This document shows positions 60,620-64,000 of a stretch of 64,000 bases of DNA, in pieces. Below the pieces are notes generated by a model that saw only the letters and a list, made by a program, of their open reading frames with translations, searched no databases and was not told the origin of the DNA. The stretch covers positions 496,001 through 560,000 of the forward strand of contig NZ_JAUHLN010000001.1 in assembly GCF_030412265.1 (NCBI RefSeq), read 5' to 3'. Each line of letters begins with the position of its first letter. Position 1 is the stretch's first letter. The translations under genes were made by a program, and so were the position numbers. Source of the DNA: Fictibacillus terranigra. GTDB lineage: Bacteria; Bacillota; Bacilli; Bacillales; Fictibacillaceae.

Positions 60620-62269
60620 ATGAAATTGAAAACTAAAATTTTAATGATATCGATCGTGCCGCTGCTGCTGTCTGTCATCATCATCGGCTACAACATTTTT
60701 GGAATGACGAAACTGAATTCATCGACCGAAAAACTAGTAAACATTCTCGTTCAAATTGAAGAGCTGAACAGCTCCGCCAAGAGCCTTGAAAAATCATTAA
60801 GTGCGTACTCCCTGAACATTTCAGCGAGCAATACGAACGATGTGACCAAAGATTTTCAAATACTCACTTCTGATTACAAGATGCTGAGAAAAGGGCTGAC
60901 CGATAAAAAACAAACGCAGCTGATCGAACGGATCGGAAGTAAATTCGATGAGCTTAAAAGCGAGTCCGGTACGGCTGTAAAAGAAGGTGACCAGGCCGAG
61001 ATCAAACGGCAGTCTCTCAGGACAAAAGGATTGATCAATGATGTGTACCAGCTGAAACTGCTGATCAATAACGAGTACGAATGGATGCAGTCCGATTTAA
61101 AGGAAAGGATCAAAGGAATGATTCTATTCTCCATGATCGCTCTTATCGTTTTGGTCATCGGCAGCCTTATTTTTTCCATCAGTATCACCCGCAAAATTGT
61201 AACACCGCTGAAAAAGATTACGGAGAACGCTGAGGAAGTTGCGAACGGAAATCTGGCTGTGCCGGCTATTGCGGTTCGGACGAGAGATGAAGTGTTTGCG
61301 TTAAACCAGTCGTTCGCTCAGATGATCGATAACTTAAGAGCTGTTATTACCCAAGTCGGAAATGGATCTGGACAGGTTGCTGCTTCAGCAGAACAGCTGA
61401 TGGCAAGTGCCGATGAAACGATGAAGGGCAGCGAATTGATTACGGCGTCCATTCAACAGGTTTCGGAAGGGGCCGAAAGTCAAACGAGAATGTCGAATGA
61501 ATCCGTTCGCTCAGTAGAGCAAAGCAAGAACGCGGTGGGGCAGATCTCAGAAAATGCTGCCTTGGTGCTTGAACTGGCCGAGAACGCCAGTGAACAGACC
61601 CACCACGGCTCGGCACTCGTGCTTGACACCCTTGAGCAGATGGATTCCATTCAACATTCGGTGGCAGGAACCGACCAGGCATTAAATGATTTAAGCCAGC
61701 GTTCCGTAGAGATCGGTTCCATTCTTAACATCATCAATGACATCGCTGAACAGACGAATCTGCTTGCACTCAATGCTGCCATTGAAGCAGCACGCGCAGG
61801 AGATGCCGGTAAAGGGTTTGCCGTCGTAGCGAATGAAGTCCGCAAGCTTGCCGACCAGACACGAAAATCGGTGCTTGATATCTCAAAAATGACGAAACAC
61901 ATACAGGAAGAAACGAAAAATACGGTAGCCTCAATCCATGATGTGAAGGAAAAAGTGGACTCAGGATTGGAGATCGCTCAGAAGACCAATGAATCGTTTA
62001 CGACCATTCTGAACGCGATCGTCCAAGTGACAGAGCAGATCAAGAAGATCTCCTCTACATCTCAAAAGATAAATGAGGAAGTGAACCACGTTTCCGGTCA
62101 TGTTTCGGAGATGTCGAACGTAGCAGGAACGACATCCGCCAGCGCGATAGAAGTAGTCGCAGCTTCAGAAGAACAGCTCGCCAGCATGGAGGAAGTGAAT
62201 GCGGCAGCCACCGCTCTCACCAATCTGGCTGAAGAGCTGCAGGACGTCGTATCGAAGTTTAAATTATAG
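60620..62269 (+). CDS. Methyl-accepting chemotaxis protein
   Basis: 549 residues behind AGAAGGAGC. Helix 1 ([21 protein letters not shown]), a ~140-residue extracellular helical sensor, helix 2 ([22 protein letters not shown]), HAMP ([24 protein letters not shown]) and a signalling domain with the hairpin tip [20 protein letters not shown] and [18 protein letters not shown]. Probably co-transcribed with the BMP lipoprotein from a SigD promoter. Confidence 0.95.
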   Translation: MKLKTKILMISIVPLLLSVIIIGYNIFGMTKLNSSTEKLVNILVQIEELNSSAKSLEKSLSAYSLNISASNTNDVTKDFQILTSDYKMLRKGLTDKKQTQLIERIGSKFDELKSESGTAVKEGDQAEIKRQSLRTKGLINDVYQLKLLINNEYEWMQSDLKERIKGMILFSMIALIVLVIGSLIFSISITRKIVTPLKKITENAEEVANGNLAVPAIAVRTRDEVFALNQSFAQMIDNLRAVITQVGNGSGQVAASAEQLMASADETMKGSELITASIQQVSEGAESQTRMSNESVRSVEQSKNAVGQISENAALVLELAENASEQTHHGSALVLDTLEQMDSIQHSVAGTDQALNDLSQRSVEIGSILNIINDIAEQTNLLALNAAIEAARAGDAGKGFAVVANEVRKLADQTRKSVLDISKMTKHIQEETKNTVASIHDVKEKVDSGLEIAQKTNESFTTILNAIVQVTEQIKKISSTSQKINEEVNHVSGHVSEMSNVAGTTSASAIEVVAASEEQLASMEEVNAAATALTNLAEELQDVVSKFKL

Positions 62270-62393
62270 TTTAATAATGCCGGGGGCAGCAGCCCTCGGT
62301 ATTTTTCTGCTTTATAAAAAGTAAAGGCCATTGGACCGATAATAGGTATATGACTATACGTTTTACGTAAACGACCGGGAGACATGCAAAACA

Positions 62394-62700
62394 TGACTTT
62401 GAATATCATTACTTGCCATTGAGCTGCCATTCGTGCTGCTCTCTATACTTATTGCCGCAGCAGCGTCTTATACGGCGCTCAGCCTGGGAATACGGATACA
62501 TAGAACGAAGGGAAAGCTGCGTTACTTATGGCTATGGGGCGGATCAAGAACGCTGAGCGGCTTTGTACCGGGTAAAAGAGGAAGGAAGAAATGTTCGTAA
62601 GTGTGGAAGCTCTTTTGCGCTGGGAACATAAAGAGCTTGGGATGAAGGCTTATATTCAGCAAAACAAAGCGGACGAAATCAGGTTCGATTTACCTGAAGC
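62394..62700 (+). pseudogene. Remnant of an MHYT/(GGDEF)/EAL cyclic-di-GMP protein
   Basis: One frame encodes ELPFVLLSILIAAAASYTAL, then GIRIHRTKGKLRYLWLWGG, the opening of an MHYT membrane sensor, and stops at 62600. An overlapping frame from 62597 encodes VSVEALLRWEHKELG, the EALLRW motif of an EAL phosphodiesterase, then degenerates. Roughly 500 residues between the two pieces are missing. It precedes an intact HD-GYP gene. Confidence 0.75.
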
Positions 62701-62727
62701 AAACACAAGAATTGGGGGAAATGAGGC

Positions 62728-63747
62728 ATGGATCAGGTAAAGGTTGAAATAGGGCAGGAGCTGTTAGAAGATCTGTATTCCGCTAGCAGCATCCTGCTCC
62801 TTCGAAAAGGAACGATCATCAACGAAATTCATATGCGCCTGCTGGCGAAGTATGATGTGCATACGATCAAAAGGAACAGCATCAAGCAGAAGCCTCTGCC
62901 AGTGGAGGAAAAAGTGAAAAAGGTATACCAAGAGACTTTTTTAAAACTGAAAGAGCAGTATGCTTCCATTTATAAAAAGGAAGTTTTAACGAATGAGGAT
63001 GCGGTCTGCATAAAAGAGGCGTTCTCTGGGTTGGACATCAGGGACAACATCTCACTCATTCAGCTGAAGGAGCAGCTCAGCCAGGATGAATATTTGTATC
63101 AGCACAGTCTGAATGTTGTCCTCGTCGCAAAAAAAATAGGCCAGGTGCTGTATGTGAGCAAGAATGAACAAAACATGCTGGCACAGATGGGCATTTTTCA
63201 TGATGTGGGCAAATTCAAGATCGACCCGGCCATCCTGAACAAACCGGGGCGATTGACGGGCGAAGAGTATGAAACCATGAAAAAGCATCCGCAGTATGGC
63301 TACAATCTATTAAAAGATGCGGGGCTCCCTCAGGAAATCCTGCTGGGTACACTGATGCATCATGAACGGCTGGATGGAACGGGGTATCCGAATAAAGTGT
63401 CTTCGCACATTCCCTTTTTAGTCCGGATCCTGTCTGTGGCGGATACGTTTGATGCCATCTGTTCCAGAAGAGTCTATAAAAACAATCGATCGATCTTTTT
63501 TGCCGTCGATGAGCTCATTAAGGACGCCAGGCAAAACCGATTGGATATTGATGTTGTCATACCGTTCGCCAACTATTTGATGGAAGCTCTGAAAGAAAGA
63601 AAAATTCCGCTGCGCAACGGGAAAACCGCTGAGATCCGGCATGTGTTCCCGGACAGTCCCAACCAGCCGATCCTTGAGGTAGAAGGCTATCTGCCGCTGA
63701 ATTTGAAGGAATCCGGATTGACCCTCTTGCAGGTAGCGAGTGTTTGA
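62728..63747 (+). CDS. HD-GYP domain cyclic-di-GMP phosphodiesterase-like protein
   Basis: 339 residues behind TTGGGGGAAATG. An N-terminal DUF3391-like segment precedes the HD-GYP domain: HSLNVVLVAKKIG, IFHDVGKFKIDPAILNKPGRLT (HD metal site), MKKHPQYGYNLLKDAG, LMHHERLDGTGYP and VRILSVADTFDAICSRRVYK. Expected to hydrolyse cyclic di-GMP in the cytoplasm. The ~75-residue C-terminal tail is unassigned. Confidence 0.9.
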   Translation: MDQVKVEIGQELLEDLYSASSILLLRKGTIINEIHMRLLAKYDVHTIKRNSIKQKPLPVEEKVKKVYQETFLKLKEQYASIYKKEVLTNEDAVCIKEAFSGLDIRDNISLIQLKEQLSQDEYLYQHSLNVVLVAKKIGQVLYVSKNEQNMLAQMGIFHDVGKFKIDPAILNKPGRLTGEEYETMKKHPQYGYNLLKDAGLPQEILLGTLMHHERLDGTGYPNKVSSHIPFLVRILSVADTFDAICSRRVYKNNRSIFFAVDELIKDARQNRLDIDVVIPFANYLMEALKERKIPLRNGKTAEIRHVFPDSPNQPILEVEGYLPLNLKESGLTLLQVASV

Positions 63748-63760
63748 ATGATTGTTTATG

Positions 63761-63810
63761 GGTGCCAGGCACCGTCGTTACACAAGTGTGTAATTGCGGT
63801 GCCTGGCACC
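63761..63810. repeat. GGTGCC palindrome, double-core form
   Basis: Cores at 63761-63773 and 63798-63810 enclose GTCGTTACACAAGTGTGTAA and TTGC. Lies between convergent genes and directly abuts the stop codon of the minus-strand gene. Confidence 0.93.
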
Positions 63811-64000
63811 TTAATGATGTTTTAGATAAACATCGTATATTTTTAGCAGCTCCATGTAGTTCGGAGGGGGATCCAAATCAGGTTTTCGCTGCCGCACCAC
63901 TGCAAGTGCCTGAGCAAGCCCCAAGTTAAATCTCTGCATAAAAAAGGCGGCTATGAAAAAGCCCAAACGCTGATAACCTGCTTTATCATGAACGAGAATA
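63811..64000 (-). CDS. C-terminus of a dual-specificity-phosphatase-like protein (5' end outside window)
   Basis: The last 62 residues are visible: ILVHDKAGYQRLGFFIAAFF, then QALAVVRQRKPDLDPPPNYM and an end VYLKHH. This matches the phosphatase loop and following helices of the tyrosine/dual-specificity phosphatase fold (HCxxGxxR), but the nucleophile Cys position is Asp (codon GAT), so it is probably not an active phosphatase. The stop codon follows the palindromic repeat directly. Confidence 0.65.
   Translation of the reverse strand, partial: ILVHDKAGYQRLGFFIAAFFMQRFNLGLAQALAVVRQRKPDLDPPPNYMELLKIYDVYLKHH

Noticed and set aside
9897-63810. Palindromic repeats as a CRISPR array
   Set aside because: Copies are kilobases apart, not regularly spaced, have no spacers, and no cas genes are present.

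Overview
The window is chromosomal DNA of a low-to-moderate GC, endospore-forming Bacillaceae (Bacillus/Fictibacillus-like). The evidence is: strong GGAGG ribosome-binding sites with ATG, GTG and TTG starts, intrinsic terminators in most gene gaps, a thermolysin-type neutral protease, a CotD-like coat protein, an SbsC-like surface protein and a SigD-type promoter. I cannot fix the genus from sequence alone. No rRNA, tRNA, CRISPR, prophage or transposase gene was seen.

1-10.9 kb is one long plus-strand sugar-acid catabolic locus: an IlvD/Edd-type acid dehydratase (cut by the window edge), a U32-like TIM-barrel protein, 2-keto-3-deoxygluconate (KDG) kinase, KDPG aldolase, an IclR regulator, two fumarylacetoacetase-fold enzymes, a two-subunit UxaA/GarD-type dehydratase and an aldehyde dehydrogenase. 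Two exits are encoded: KDG to KDPG to pyruvate plus glyceraldehyde-3-P, and 2-keto-3-deoxypentonate to 2-oxoglutarate semialdehyde to 2-oxoglutarate. An SDR dehydrogenase in the middle is a wreck. No transporter lies in the window.

10.9-32.5 kb is a mixed region: a nickel transporter facing a stand-alone LarC2-like protein, tryptophan 2,3-dioxygenase, an M4 protease, two decayed genes, GlpQ, transporters, a YeiH/LysR pair, a GlpX scrap, a sensor kinase, an amino-acid antiporter behind a possible attenuator, an SgrR-like regulator divergent from an MFS exporter, small regulators with clear operators, an M20 dipeptidase and a 14-TM drug exporter.

32.5-48.6 kb is enriched in small and cell-envelope genes (SEDS protein, CpsB-type phosphatase, phospholipase-D synthase, VanZ, L,D-transpeptidase, M14 carboxypeptidase with SH3-like repeats, SbsC-like surface protein, coiled-coil membrane protein). 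It holds six of nine copies of a palindromic repeat built on GGTGCC(A/T)GGCACC.

48.9-57.5 kb is a glycopolymer cluster: rfbA, rfbB, a TagF-like glycerophosphotransferase, an ATP-grasp/HAD fusion, a sugar aminotransferase and a two-domain GT2 glycosyltransferase. It probably makes a dTDP-amino-sugar-decorated, glycerol-phosphate-containing envelope or spore glycan.

57.5-64 kb carries a V8-like protease, a lipoprotein, a CotD-like protein, a BMP-family binding lipoprotein in an apparent SigD-driven operon with a chemoreceptor, a destroyed MHYT/EAL gene, an HD-GYP phosphodiesterase, and the end of a phosphatase-fold protein whose catalytic Cys position is Asp.
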